Origin: Symbiodinium natans
Taxonomy: Eukaryota; Sar; Dinophyceae; Suessiales; Symbiodiniaceae
Assembly: GCA_905221605.1 (NCBI GenBank)
Contig: CAJNDS010002463.1
Location: 252,501 to 287,500 of the forward strand
DNA: 35,000 nucleotides
Direction of reading: 5' to 3'
Every line of letters begins with the position of its first letter. Position 1 is the first letter of the stretch. Below, in pieces: positions 19,783 to 29,939 of the stretch. The notes below the pieces were generated by a model. It did no database searches, was not told the DNA's origin, and saw nothing but the letters and a program-made list of their open reading frames with translations. A program made the translations under genes and the position numbers.

Positions 19783-19856
19783 GTCGAGCTCTCTGCCTTC
19801 CAGCGGAAGCTCTACAAGGCGGTCCAGGAGACCTACGAGCAGGATCGGGTGTCTGG
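19783..19856 (+). CDS. SNF2 exon 19: VELSAFQRKLYKAV
   Basis: Encodes VELSAFQRKLYKAVQETYEQ then DRVSG. This is the SNF2 strand/helix with pattern vEl.....Q..lY. Acceptor CCAGAG|G is exact in phase 0. The 3' end is set by a GC donor (GG|GCGGCG) that fits exon 20, but nearby alternatives exist. Confidence 0.88.
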
Positions 19857-20009
19857 GCGGCGCTACCCTGCGGCTCTAAACCCTAAACCCTAAACCCTAA
19901 ACCCCAAACCCTAAACCCTAACCCCTAAACCCTAAACCCTCTCTACCTATATCTATTTAAACCTTAATGGGGTCGTCTTGCTTTTTTGTGGTTTCGTGAT
20001 TCCTAAATC

Positions 20010-20190
20010 CTTAATACTAAATCCTAAATCCTGAATCCTAAATCCTAAATCCTAAATCCTAAATCCTAAATCCTAAATCCTAAATCCTAAATCCTAAATC
20101 CTAAATCCTAAATCCTAAATCCTAAATCCTAAATCCTAAATCCTAAATCCTAAACCCTAAACCCTAAATCCTAAATCCTAAATCCTAATC
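20010..20190. repeat. Homogenised AATCCTA variant array
   Basis: About 22 units of AATCCTA (complement TAGGATT), a one-base variant of the telomere heptamer, almost perfect and bounded by unrelated DNA at its right end. Confidence 0.92.
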
Positions 20191-20349
20191 TAATATGGGC
20201 TGTCCCGGGGCCCCCTCGGGACGGGTTGTCCCGGGGCGCTTCCGGGACAGGTTGTCCTGGGGTGTCCTGGGGCTTCCCGGGTCCCTCCCGAAACAAATGT
20301 CCCGGGGCCCCCCCGGACGCCCCCACCCCCGGGGACACCCGGCTTTTTA

Positions 20350-20692
20350 AGTGGTGGTGCTTTGGGGTAAAATGGAGGGGTCCCGAAACCGTCGATTCCG
20401 GTACTAAAAAAAACAGCATTTTTCATTGCGGGAGCAAGCAAATACCAGGCTTCCGCCTTTTGGGGAGCTTTTTGAAGCATTTTGGGGTTGTTTAAGCTAT
20501 TTGGGGCTGCGGTGGTTCTTTGGGGTAAAATGGAGGGGCCCCGAAACCGTCGATTTCAGTACTAAAAATCAGCATTTTTCATTGCGGGAGCAGGCAAATA
20601 CCAGGCTTCCGCCTTTTGGGGAGCTTTTTGAAGCATTTTGGGGTTGTTTAAGCTATTTGGGGCTGCGGTGGTGCTTTGGGGTAATGCCTGTA
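20350..20692. repeat. 158-bp tandem duplication
   Basis: GGGGTAAAATGGAGGGG begins at 20364 and again at 20522; a partial third copy starts at 20678. The unit contains GTCGATT(C/T)C and CATTTTTCATTGCGGGAGCA. Frames here are duplicated non-coding readings. Confidence 0.88.
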
Positions 20693-21589
20693 GGACTTAG
20701 GATTTAGGGTTCAGGGCCCTCTCTGGGCTTTTAAGATTTAGGATTTGGAGTTCGGGGGGCCCTCTCTGCAGCTTCTAAGACTTAGGCATTAGGGTTTAAG
20801 GGCCTTTCTGGGGCGTTTAGGATTTAGGATTCAGGGGCCTCTCTGGAGTTTTCAGGATTTAGGATTTAGGGTTCAGGGGACTTAAGGCAGTAAGAATTGA
20901 AATGGTAGATAAGGTTGCCAAATGAAAGGGATTCTAGGCGGGTGGGGTGATGCCAAACACCCTGGGTGAATGCTTGGATCGGAGATGCTGAACCCTAAAC
21001 CCTAAACCTTAAACCCTAAACCCTAAACCCCAAACCACCGCAAACCGCCTAAAATCTAAACCCCCCCTCCCCCCCCGCCCTAAAACACTGAATATTGGAG
21101 CCCGCGAAACAGAGCCGCCCCCTCACCCCCCCTCCACCTCCCCGATTTAGGTTTAGGGTTTAGGGTTTAGGCAGGCCGTCCGAGAGTCTGTTTGCCGAAT
21201 CCCAGAGCCTGGGATTAGAGTCTTTAATTTTTTCGCATGCGAACCGACCTCGGCCGGGGCCTGCCGAGCGGCGAGGCGCCCATAGCGTTCAGGAGGTCGT
21301 CTTCGACACACGTTGGGGCTACCGGTGTTCCAGGCATTATAATACCAGGATGATATATACAGAGCACCCCCCCCCCCCCCTAAACCAGCAATCCTCAATG
21401 CTGTGATCGTGCAACTGGCGCCCTTAATTTTAAACCGACACTACGCACTGTTGACTCATGCCAACCGGTGCCCTGCACGTCGTTGGGAGCGGGTGAAGGC
21501 GCGGGTGGGCGGTGGGGGAGTGTGGGTTCCTGGGGTTTCCGAAAATAGGGGGTGCCCTTTTTGGGTGGAATCGATTTTTGGGGTATATT

Positions 21590-21667
21590 TGGGGGACTTA
21601 AGGGGCTTGTAAGTGGGTTATAGGTACGGTTATCATGCGTTAATAAGTACCATGAACCTCCAAGTGT
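21590..21667. mobile_element. Partial family A hairpin element
   Basis: Carries the right end TAATAAGTACCATGAACCTCCAAGTG and the internal TTATAGGTACGGTTATCA; the left terminal repeat is missing. Confidence 0.5.
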
Positions 21668-21861
21668 GTAACCTTCCGGCCACTAGATCCAAATCCCCTC
21701 CCTCCGCCTCCCCGCTGCATCCCCGCGGTAAAGTTCATCGGCCTGCCCCTTTAAGCCATGGAAATGTACTTCTTCATACCTCAAAGAGGGTTCCTCCCAA
21801 AACCCTAAACCCTAGACCCACAAAAACTAAAAACCCTAGAAACCTAAAACCCTAGGACTTG

Positions 21862-21960
21862 AGATGTTCCCCCCAATACCAAGACCTCCTTAATCGGGAT
21901 CATCGTGCCCCATACTAGAATCACTATTCAGGAGCTGTTAGTTTAACGGGGAACATCCCC
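21862..21960. mobile_element. Family B hairpin (MITE-like) element
   Basis: About 98 bp bounded by GATGTTCCCC and GGGGAACATCCC as inverted repeats, with CTGTTAGTTTAA near the right end. It shares ends and length with the element at 34102. Confidence 0.65.
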
Positions 21961-22041
21961 AAAACCCTAAACCCTAAACCCTGAACCCTAAATCCCGCTC
22001 GAGAGGTACCCTAAAGCCGGAAAAGCCTTCCTCGCGTGCAG

Positions 22042-22100
22042 AGCTGGTTTGCTGACCGAGGCTAAGCTGGCCGGCTCTGGCAACTACAAGTTCGAGCGAG
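22042..22100 (+). CDS. SNF2 exon 20: AGLLTEAKLAGSGNYKFER
   Basis: Reads AGLLTEAKLAGSGNYKFER between CGTGCAG|A and a GC donor (CGAG|GCCACC). The phase-1 end produces ERGAAICRMLHGLREICNHP with exon 21, which is strong support. This is the variable segment before the iCNHP helix. Confidence 0.72.
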
Positions 22101-22866
22101 GCCACCCTAAACCCTAAACCCGAAAGCCTAAAGCCGACAGCCTAAAGCCTAAAGCCTAGAGCCTAAAGCCCTAAAGCTTAAAGCCTAAAGCCTTAGGCCT
22201 TAAGCCTTAAGCCTTCAGCCTAAAGCCTATAGCCTACAGCCTAAAGCCTAAAGCCTAAAGCCTAAAGCCTAAAGCCTAAAGCCTGAAGCCTAAAGCCTAA
22301 AGCCTAAAGCCTAAAGCCTAAACCCTGAACCCTGAACCCTGAACCCTAAAAGCCCTGAACCCTGAATCCTAAACCCTAAACCCTAAAAGCCTGGCACATA
22401 GGGTTTAGGTCTGGAGTCAGGGGTTTAGGGTTAGACCCCAATTATTGTTTTCTTGGGGTACATGGAGGTTCATGTGTACTTCTAAGTGGGGTTATAAGTA
22501 GGGTAGCTGTGGTTATAACTTTCTGAGGGTGTGTAGAACCCTACTTGTAAGTACTCAAGAACCTCCAAGTAGCTCCTGTAAGCCAAGTAAAGAACCTTCA
22601 AGCTTGTGTTCGCTGGTTGCAGGTCAATCCAGGAAATGTAGCCCCCCTTCCACCCCCCACCCCCCCAGGCACTTCAAGCGTTTGCTGCCCTAAACCCGAA
22701 ACCCTAAACCCAAACCTTAAAACCCTAATCTCTAAGCCTGAACCCGAAGCCTACACCCTAGACCCTGGGGAGGGGGGGGGTGTGGTTGTTTAAAACCCGA
22801 GGCCCTTAAGTCTAAACTCTAGACCCCAAGCCCCAAACCTAATCAACCCTATGCTTTCTGCGCGAG
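22101..22866. repeat. Intron 20: AAGCCTA array and hairpin element
   Basis: A second AAGCCTA variant block at 22128-22320, C-sense units to 22390, a family A element at 22459-22572, and degenerate C-sense to 22850. Confidence 0.75.
22459..22572. mobile_element. Family A hairpin (MITE-like) element
   Basis: Begins TACATGGAGGTTCATG and ends AAGTACTCAAGAACCTCCAAGT, with internal TTATAAGTAGGGTA. Confidence 0.6.
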
Positions 22867-22919
22867 GTGCTGCCATCTGCCGAATGCTGCATGGGCTCAG
22901 AGAAATCTGCAACCATCCT
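22867..22919 (+). CDS. SNF2 exon 21: MLHGLREICNHP
   Basis: Encodes AAICRMLHGLREICNHP. LR.iCNHP is one of the most conserved SNF2 signatures in the second lobe. Acceptor CGCGAG|G. Donor read as GC (CCT|GCCTGA); an in-frame stop follows directly, so splicing is required. The join to exon 22 is off by one base with these choices. Confidence 0.9.
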
Positions 22920-23200
22920 GCCTGACCTTCGGCTCGAATTCTGGGACCACTTAGACCGGTTGGACCGTGCAGGGCTTGTAGGGTTTAGGGTGATGGGGCG
23001 GTCTTCGAGCTGTAGGGAGAAGAGTTGAGTTTCTTTCAGGGCTGCCCCTTAGTAGTGTCAAACTCTTGTTAAGTTTAGTAGGCTGCGGTGTAGGTCACCT
23101 GCAAGAAAAGGTCTTGTACTCTGAAGGGAGAGGTTCTAAACCCTAAACCCTGAAACCCTAAACCCTAAACTCATGTCTTACCTGGCTGCGGACTCCGCAG
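22920..23200. repeat. Intron 21: weak inverted telomeric units
   Basis: A single TAGGGTTTAGGG unit near 22979 and C-sense units at 23137-23170. The middle is unassigned. Confidence 0.6.
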
Positions 23201-23290
23201 GAAAGGCCAGGGAGCTCGCGCGACGAGCGAAGAAGAAAAATCCAGGCAAGAAGCAACGGGACCACAAGAAGCGACAACGACTGTCCGAAG
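23201..23290 (+). CDS. Exon 22: very basic insertion (KKKNPGKKQRDHKKRQR)
   Basis: Reads KARELARRAKKKNPGKKQRD then HKKRQRLSE. The segment is lysine/arginine-rich, inserted after CNHP where SNF2 proteins vary in length, and is likely a DNA-contact or nuclear-targeting patch. The frame is fixed by the phase-1 join to exon 23 (LSE-DSRGLDEK). The frame stays open upstream to 23173 (MSYLAADSAG), so the exon may start earlier; the 23201 acceptor (CCGCAG|G) leaves a one-base mismatch with exon 21. Confidence 0.6.
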
Positions 23291-24131
23291 GTGTGGCTGG
23301 CCTTGCAACTTGTGCATTCTGCTCAGGGTTTAGGGTTTAGAGTTTAGGGTTTAGGGTTTTGTCTAATGTCAGAAGTCACAAAGGAGTGCGAACTGCATGC
23401 ATGCCGATAGCGCAGGCTAAGCAGACGCTTCAGGATGGACAAGACAAGTCCCAGAAATTGGACGGGCAGCTCTTGCACTCCCGGAAGCGGAATGGACGGC
23501 AACCCTAAACCCTAAACCCTAAACCCTAAACCTTAAACCCTAAATCCCAAACCCTAAACTCTTAAACCTTCAGCCCTTAGACACTTAAACCCATAAAGCC
23601 CTTAAGCCCTTCGACCCCAAAACCCCTAAACCCTGGGTTTAAGGATTAGGGTTTAGGATTTAGGGTTCAGGGTTTCCTCTAAACCCCTAAACCCTTAAAC
23701 CTTGAAACCCAAACCCTCAAACCTATACAACCTAAACCCCTAAACCCCTAAACCCTTAAACCTCTAAAACCCTAAGCCCTACACCCCTAACTCCAAATCC
23801 TTAAGCGTTTAAAACACTTAGCCCCTAAACCTCAAACCCTTAAACCTCGAACTCCGTAAACCCTAAACGCTTAAACCTCGAAATGGGTACGTCCCGCAAT
23901 AGGGGCACCCCTGTTATACCCCAAATGGAATAGAATCCCCTTGAAAGGACCCCACCCCCCCCCGCCCCCCCCAAAAAAAAAAAAAAAAACAAAAAAAAAA
24001 GGGAAAAGAGGGAAAAAAGATACCCTTATTTTCGGAACCCAAACCCCAAACCCCAAACCCTAAACCCTAAACCCTAAACCCCTAATATCGGTAACCCCCC
24101 CCCCCTCCCAAATCCTCGAACATCACCTCAG
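23291..24131. repeat. Intron 22: telomeric arrays and C/A tract
   Basis: G-sense 23325-23360, C-sense 23502-23880 in decayed form, a C tract followed by an A tract at 23950-24010, and C-sense 24040-24085 before exon 23. Confidence 0.75.
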
Positions 24132-24208
24132 ACAGCCGAGGCTTGGACGAGAAGCGGCGCCCGAAGGACATCGCGGCCAAGGACTACCCAAGCCTCGACA
24201 GCCACAAG
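24132..24208 (+). CDS. SNF2 exon 23: DYPSLDSHK
   Basis: Reads SRGLDEKRRPKDIAAKDYPS then LDSHK and joins exon 24 in phase 0 as DSHK-ASGKSEKL, matching the S.K...L segment of the second lobe. Acceptor CCTCAG|A, donor AAG|GTGGGC. Confidence 0.75.
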
Positions 24209-25251
24209 GTGGGCTCGTAGGGGGTTTAGGGTTTGGGGTTCAGGGATATTTAGGGTTTAGGGTTTTTAGGGTTTAGGGTTGAGGGTTTGGGGTTAGGGTT
24301 GAGGGTTTAGGGTTTAGGCTTTAGGGTTTGGGGGATGTTTAGGGTTTGAGGTTCAGAGGAAGCAGGAGAGCTCGAGTTATCAACTTTATTGGAGGTGCAT
24401 ATGACCTTGCTTATGATAACGACTCATGAACCTCCGGCAGTGATAGAGGGGTTGCCCTTATAAGAGTCCTATGAGAGGCTCAAGTGAAGCCCGGACGGTT
24501 TCTACGAGGTTGTAACTGTCCTTTAGAGTACGGTTTTGTGGGATTGGGTTTTCAGCGCTTGAGGGTTTAGGGGTAGGGTCCCACGGGTTGGAATTTTACG
24601 TTGGCTCCCCCCGTCCCCCCCCCCCCCCGCCCCCCCATAGTGTTGAAGCTTCCTACAAGCCTGCGATTGCTAAGACCCTAAACCCTAAACATCCTAAGCT
24701 GAGGAACCCCTCTTCCCCCCTCCCCCCTTCCCCCACCAGCCCCAAGCGTTTTCAGGTTTCGGGACCCTAAGCCCTAACCCTGGAGGCTGCCCCTTAGGCC
24801 AAGAACCTGAGCCATGTGGAGTTTATGGCTGTTATGAAGCGTGGCGTAGATGTAAGCTCTAACAGTAGAAGCAACATATGACAGTACAGAGTTTTCATCT
24901 GTTCTTTCTAGATATTCCAATCTATCTGGGTTCCGAATTTTTTTAATAAGCAGGGCTACTAGGCTCGCCAAGGCAAGGCACGCACGTAAACCCTAAAGCC
25001 GCGAACCCGAGGGTTTAGGGTTCAGGGCTTTAAAGTCGCCCTAGACCCTAAGCCCTAAACCCCTAAACCCCTAAACCCCTAAACCCCAAACCCCTAAACC
25101 CCTAAACCCCTAAACCCTAAACCCTAAACCCAAACCCCAAACCCTAAACCCTAAACTCTAAACCCTAAAACCTAAAACTCTAAACCCTAAACCCTAAACC
25201 CCAAACCCCAAACCCTAAACCCTAAACCCTAGACCCTTGCGCCTGGGAAAG
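24209..25251. repeat. Intron 23: inverted telomeric arrays
   Basis: G-sense 24228-24350, a possible family A fragment at 24380-24437, C tracts near 24605-24630, an unassigned AT-richer stretch 24780-24975, and C-sense 25045-25230 including octamer variants (CCCCTAAA). Confidence 0.75.
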
Positions 25252-25337
25252 GCCAGTGGCAAGAGCGAGAAGCTTCATGAACTGCTAGAGGAGCAGGTCT
25301 TCGCGAACAACGAGCTTCCTGGCATGATCCCTGATAG
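25252..25337 (+). CDS. SNF2 exon 24: SGKSEKLHELLEE
   Basis: Encodes ASGKSEKLHELLEEQVFANN then ELPGMIPD. SGK...L..lL is the conserved helix before motif IV. Acceptor GGAAAG|G. The donor GATAG|GTCTAG leaves phase 2, which exon 25 completes as DRKVLIFS. Confidence 0.9.
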
Positions 25338-26580
25338 GTCTAGGGTTTAGGGTTTAGGGTTTAGGGTTTATTGTTTAGGGCTTAGGGTTTAGGGTTTAGG
25401 GTTTAGGGTTTCGGGATTGCCTGCCCCCCCCCCCCCCTCTACCAAGACTTCTTTCGGTATGTAGGGCAGGTTCCCTAAACCCTGAGCTAGCGCCCCGTTT
25501 TAGAGGGTACCTCGCTACATTGAGGTACTTTCGAGAATGATGCCAAGTAATCAACTCAGCGGCTAAGGGGTGTAGGGTTTAGGGTTTGGGGTTTAGGCCC
25601 ATCATGTTTTTTTTTTTTCTGCTTTGTGGGGTGCTTAAGCAATAGTGGAAAACTACCTCGAAGGCTCCAAGCCCTACATCCAACTCTGAACCCGAACCCT
25701 GCACTCGAAGTGGGGGGGGGGGGGGGGAGGGGCGCTGTGCCTAAACCCCCGAAGCCCTAACCCCCTAAACCTAAACCCTAAGCCCGAGAATAAGGCGAAA
25801 TACAACTAGATGGGTGATAATACAACCAGATGGGTAAACATACAGCTGAAGTCTGGAAATTTTGGCTTAGATGGGGGATAATACAACCAGATGGGTGATA
25901 ATACAACTGGGGGGTCTTTAGGGTCTTAGTGTGGGATGCCAAGGGTTTTTGTTGGTTTTGTTGAGTTGTTGGTTAAGGGTTTGGAGGGGTTTTGTTGAGT
26001 TGTTGGTTAAGGGGATGGAGGGGTTGTGTTGAGTTGTTGGTTAAGGGGAGGGGTTTTGTTGAGTTGTTGGTTAAGGGTTTGGAGGGGTTTTGTTGAGTTG
26101 TTGGTTAAGGGTTTGGAGGGATTTTGTTGAGTTGTTGGTTACGGGGAGGGGTTGTGTTGAGTTGTTGGTTATGGGTTTGGAGGGGGTTTGTTGAGTTGTT
26201 GGTTTTTGTTGCGGGAGTGCGAGTGTTGAAAGTGGGATGCACAAGGAGTCATTGACAACTTCGCTGTAACATATATTCTCATCTTAGATGTAATATGAGT
26301 ATTCTATTGTATAAATATATACATATGTTACGTTCGTGCTTTGGCGCAAAGAGAAAGGATGAATCACAACCACCATTGTCCAGATTTTGTCCTGAAACCT
26401 TAAGGATGCACCATGGTTTTTCCCGCAAAGCATGTCCAAAAGTATAAGGGCACCGCAATAGCCAGTTGTGGTTTCTCCCGTTCGGCCCAGCCCACAAACA
26501 TGGTTCCTGTTTGGTTGTATTCCGACCCGGTCGCAACTAAGCCCTAAACCCGAAACCCTAAACCCTAAACCCTAAACCAG
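25338..26580. repeat. Intron 24: telomeric arrays and 34-bp minisatellite
   Basis: G-sense 25340-25410, a C tract at 25420, a G tract at about 25710, a short AGATGGGTGATAATACAAC repeat at 25800-25910, a 34-bp minisatellite 25930-26205, single-copy-like DNA 26206-26537, and C-sense 26540-26580. Confidence 0.75.
25930..26205. repeat. 34-bp minisatellite (TTGAGTTGTTGGTTAAGG)
   Basis: The unit begins TTGAGTTGTTGGTTAAGG and continues with GTTTGGAGGGGTTTTG; copies start at 25961 and 25995 and recur with shorter variants to about 26200. Confidence 0.88.
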
Positions 26581-26617
26581 GAAGGTGCTCATCTTCTCCA
26601 CGTCCCTTTCGGCCATC
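26581..26617 (+). CDS. SNF2 exon 25: motif IV KVLIFSTSLSAI
   Basis: Encodes KVLIFSTSLSAI, motif IV (pattern KvLiFs) of the second RecA lobe. Acceptor AACCAG|G directly follows a CCCTAAA array. A GC donor (ATC|GCCACT) is required: reading on meets TGA within 9 bp, and the join gives LSAI-DMLAQQI. Confidence 0.92.
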
Positions 26618-27708
26618 GCCACTTGACCTCAGGCTTTAGCAGAGTTTAGGGTTTAGGGTTTGGGGTTCAGGGTTTAGGGTTTCGGGTTTAGGGTTTTGGG
26701 TTTAGGGTTTAGTAATTTAGGGCTTAGGGTTTAGGGTTTAGGGTTTAGTATAGGGTCTAGGGTTTAGACATAGGGTTTAGGGTTTGGGGTTGAGGGTTTA
26801 GGGTTTCGTGTTGAGGGATCCATGACTTGAATTCACGTCTACTCCTGAAGTCTGATGGGCGCCCATGAGAGTTTGTATCGTTTACGGTTTAGGGTTTATA
26901 TAGGGTTTAGGGATTAGGGTACGAAGCTTAGGGTTCTGGGGACATGTTGGGCATGGCGCAATGCGGGTGTGTAGAGGGCTTGAGGGCTCTGAGGTGTTGC
27001 GGTTTTCGGATCTGGGGGTTTGGGGTTTAGGCGATAGTTGCCAAGCCGTGGGCCCTTGAGTTGTGCAAACCCTAAACCCTAAATCCTAAACCCTAAACCC
27101 TAAACCGTAAACCCTAAACCCTAAACCCTAAACCCCTAAGCCCTAAACCCTCAACCCTAAACCCTAAATCCTACATGTCAAGTACCTTACAGTCATCCAC
27201 CTCGGGTCCGCAACCAGACCGAATGCCCCTTACTACCCTAAGATGGACTTTCGACCCGCATATTATAAGCCCTTCTTAAGAGCTCTTAAGAAACCCCCAA
27301 ACCCTATTCCTGTTTTTGGTGAGTGTATATAAGGTTCCTTTTAGTATTGAGTGTATACCTTGGGTGTCCCTTTGGGGGTACAAGAAATATAAACTCTACT
27401 CCATACGAGCCCTTCCTACGAGCTCTTAAGAAACCCCCAAACCCTAAAGTCCTGTACTTGGAGGTTCATGTGGGTACTTAAAAGTAGGTTTGTAAGTCGG
27501 GCACCTATAGGGTACCGGGTACCTATGGCCGTATTTGTAAGTACCATGAACCTTGAACTGGCCCTAATCCCGAAACCCTAAACCCCAAACCCCAAAACCC
27601 AAACCCACCCTAATCCCTAAACCCTAAACCCCAAACCCTAAACCCCAAACCCCAAACCCTAAACCCTAAACCCTAAACCCTAAACCCTAAACCTTCGGGG
27701 CCTCCAAG
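26618..27708. repeat. Intron 25: inverted telomeric arrays
   Basis: G-sense 26641-26790, C-sense 27066-27175, a duplicated segment GAGCTCTTAAGAAACCCCCA at about 27280 and 27420, a family A element 27455-27558, and C-sense 27567-27690. Confidence 0.75.
27455..27558. mobile_element. Family A hairpin (MITE-like) element
   Basis: TACTTGGAGGTTCATGTGGG at the left; GTAAGTACCATGAACCTTGAACT at the right, with the right terminal repeat diverged. Confidence 0.6.
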
Positions 27709-27774
27709 GACATGCTCGCCCAGCAGATCCGGAAGCGCTTCAACTGTGAGCCGCCTCTTGGGACCAAACTCTAT
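27709..27774 (+). CDS. SNF2 exon 26: DMLAQQIRKRFNCEPP
   Basis: Encodes DMLAQQIRKRFNCEPPLGTK then LY, the helix and strand between motif IV and the G..S..R motif. Acceptor CCAAG|G, donor TAT|GTGGGT, phase 0 on both sides. It is followed by a long TTTAGGG array. Confidence 0.85.
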
Positions 27775-28203
27775 GTGGGTCTTAGGGTTTAGGGTTTAGG
27801 GGTAGGGTTTAGGGTTTAGGGTTTAGGGTTTAGGGTTTAGGGTTTAGGGTTTAGGGTTTAGGGTTTAGGGTTTAGGGTTTAGGGTTTAGGGTTTAGGGTT
27901 CAGGGTTCAGGGTTCAGGGTTTAGGGAGCCTCCTGGGACCAACTCTCTGCGGGTCTTTGGGTCCGGAGGTTTAGGGTTTAGGGTTCGGGGTTTTGGGGTT
28001 TGGGGTTTGGGCTGAGGGTTTGGGGTTTTGGGCTGAGGGTTTCGGGTTTAGGGTCGGGTTGGCGGGGGAGGCGGGTAAAGGGCTGTTTCACAACAGGTTA
28101 GAGGGTTCTGTCGTGTGTATGGCTTATAGGGCCGCGGGCTGACGGCTGTGGGAACCTCCCACCCTCTTTTATGTGCAAACCTGAAGCACCGATCTCATGA
28201 CAG
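27775..28203. repeat. Intron 26: long TTTAGGG array
   Basis: G-sense 27779-27930 directly after the donor, then GGGTTTGG variants to 28070. No C-sense array precedes exon 27, which breaks the usual pattern. Confidence 0.8.
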
Positions 28204-28245
28204 AGGCTCATTCTCAAAGGCGACGTGTCGATGGAAAACAGGGAG
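28204..28245 (+). CDS. SNF2 exon 27: RLILKGDVSMENRE
   Basis: Encodes RLILKGDVSMENRE and joins KLY-RLILKGDVSMENRE. This corresponds to the family segment l.G..s...R (usually DGS), where the Arg contacts the helicase cleft. Acceptor GACAG|A; the donor is placed at a GC site before a G tract. A micro-exon of a few residues is probably missing before exon 28. Confidence 0.82.
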
Positions 28246-29554
28246 GCCGGGGGGGGGGGGGATTTGGGGGCGGTGTCTTGCAAGTGTGCATTGCATGCGA
28301 AACCCTAAAGACTGCATCGAGGTCACCCTGAATACCCTATAACTCAAAACCTAAACCTAAACTAACCCTGGTCACCCCGGAATACCCTACAGCCCAAAAA
28401 CCCAAGCCCTAAATACCCCAAGCGCAGAGCCTCTGAATGCCCCAGCCCAAGCTACTCTAAAACCTGCATGCCCTCCTTCGCTAAAGCCTGAACCCTTAAA
28501 CCGAAATACACATAAGATCTGCTTCTCTAAAGCCCGAAAATCTACAGTTCTTAAATACCCTATACCCAAGCTACGCTCACACCCACCACAAGCCCTACTC
28601 CCCCTAAACCCTACACCCTGCATTTAGGGTTTCTAGGGTTCTGTTAGGGGAGTTTAGGATCTTGGGTTTGAGTTGGCTCCCGGGGGACGCAGGGCTTACA
28701 TGCTCAGCTGGGCTTCTGGGGTTTAGGGTTGCTAGGGTTGCTAGTGTTGAGAGGGACTTGGTCCTTTGGAGGTATGGGGTCCTTGAGAGCCGCTGTGGCT
28801 TGATGCTTGATTGAGTTTGGGGTACGTTGGTGGGGGTTTCGGGTTTAGGGTTTAGGGTTTAGGGGGAGGGCGGGCTTGCCCTTGTAGGCACCCAGTTCCC
28901 AGGAAGACGAAAGGTGGGAAAGCACCAAGTGGTTCGGGTTCCCCAAGAGGGAGCATGAACGTAGAGAGCTGACTTTCTCACCTTCTGACATACCGTGTGC
29001 TCGTCATCTCTACTTCCCTCTCTGGGCCTAATGAAACAAAGCTTGTCTCCTGTAAAGAGCTCCTAACCTTCAAGCTTCTTAGAGCAAACTGTTGCAATAT
29101 GAGTTAGGGGTTATACTGCTGTTATTGCTGAGTGTATACGCTTCCCTATCAATATGGGTGTGTATATTAATATTAATATTAATATCAATATTAATATTAA
29201 TATTAGTAACATTATTAATATGAATATTCATATTCATATTAATATTAATGTTAATATGAATATGAATATTAATATTAATACTAGTATTAATATTAATATT
29301 AATGTTAATATCAATATTAAAGAGATAAGTTTAATAAATAGATAAATATAAATATATATGTAGGTATGTATGTATGCATGCATGTATGTATGTGTATGAG
29401 TAATATAAGCCCTACCTCATATGGGGGGATTCTCTAAATCAGGGTCCTTTTTGGGTTTACAAGGACATATATTTAGGGTACCCAAAAGGGACCATAATTT
29501 TGAGAACTCACCATGTAGATAATCCGAGATTCCCGGGGTGCAGGCCACTGTGAG
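28246..29554. repeat. Intron 27: sparse repeats and AT-rich block
   Basis: A G tract at 28248-28260, diffuse C-sense units 28300-28625, G-sense 28840-28863, and an ATATTAATATTA-type repeat at 29159-29345 followed by GTATGTATG. A short coding link may be hidden here. Confidence 0.65.
29159..29345. repeat. ATATTA repeat
   Basis: About 185 bp of ATATTA/ATATCA/ATGTTA hexamers, read as asparagine/isoleucine alternation. Not a gene. Confidence 0.93.
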
Positions 29555-29603
29555 GAGCTTCCAGAACGATGCGCGCTGCAGCGTTCTGCTGCTCAGCGTG
29601 GGG
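29555..29603 (+). CDS. SNF2 exon 28: motif V start FQNDARCSVLLLSVG
   Basis: Encodes SFQNDARCSVLLLSVG, the F.......vlLls strand leading into motif V. Acceptor TGTGAG|G, GC donor GGG|GCAGAC, phase 0 into exon 29. Confidence 0.85.
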
Positions 29604-29939
29604 GCAGACCTGGCAGATTGCACCCCTGGAAATCACCGAAGCCAGACGGAAGCCTTAACCCCGAAGCCCTTTCAATTGGCTCAGGAAACTGAGCAGGTAG
29701 GTTTTAAGTAGGGTTGTAGGTACCTTAAGTTCCGTTCTCCAAAAATGAAAGCGTGACATACTGTGCCTTGGAGTGATCCAAGCCTGAACCCTGAACCCTG
29801 AATCCCCTTCAACCCCAACCCTAAACCCTAAGCCCGAAGCCTTAAAACTTAAATCGTGTTTTTGCTTTAGAATTTTCGGGATGCGGCGGGTTAGAGGGAG
29901 AGCATGCATGTAGCATTGAAGTGCTTGCTGACGCAGCTC

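Larger units (their letters stand above)
19857..22041. repeat. Intron 19: mixed repeats
   Basis: C-sense 19875-19940, AATCCTA variant block 20010-20190, a GC-rich CCCGGG-type repeat 20195-20340, a 158-bp tandem duplication 20350-20690, GGGG/CCCC tracts near 21060 and 21370, a partial family A element 21590-21667, a family B element 21862-21960, and short C-sense units at 21961-21992. No gene recognised. Confidence 0.75.
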
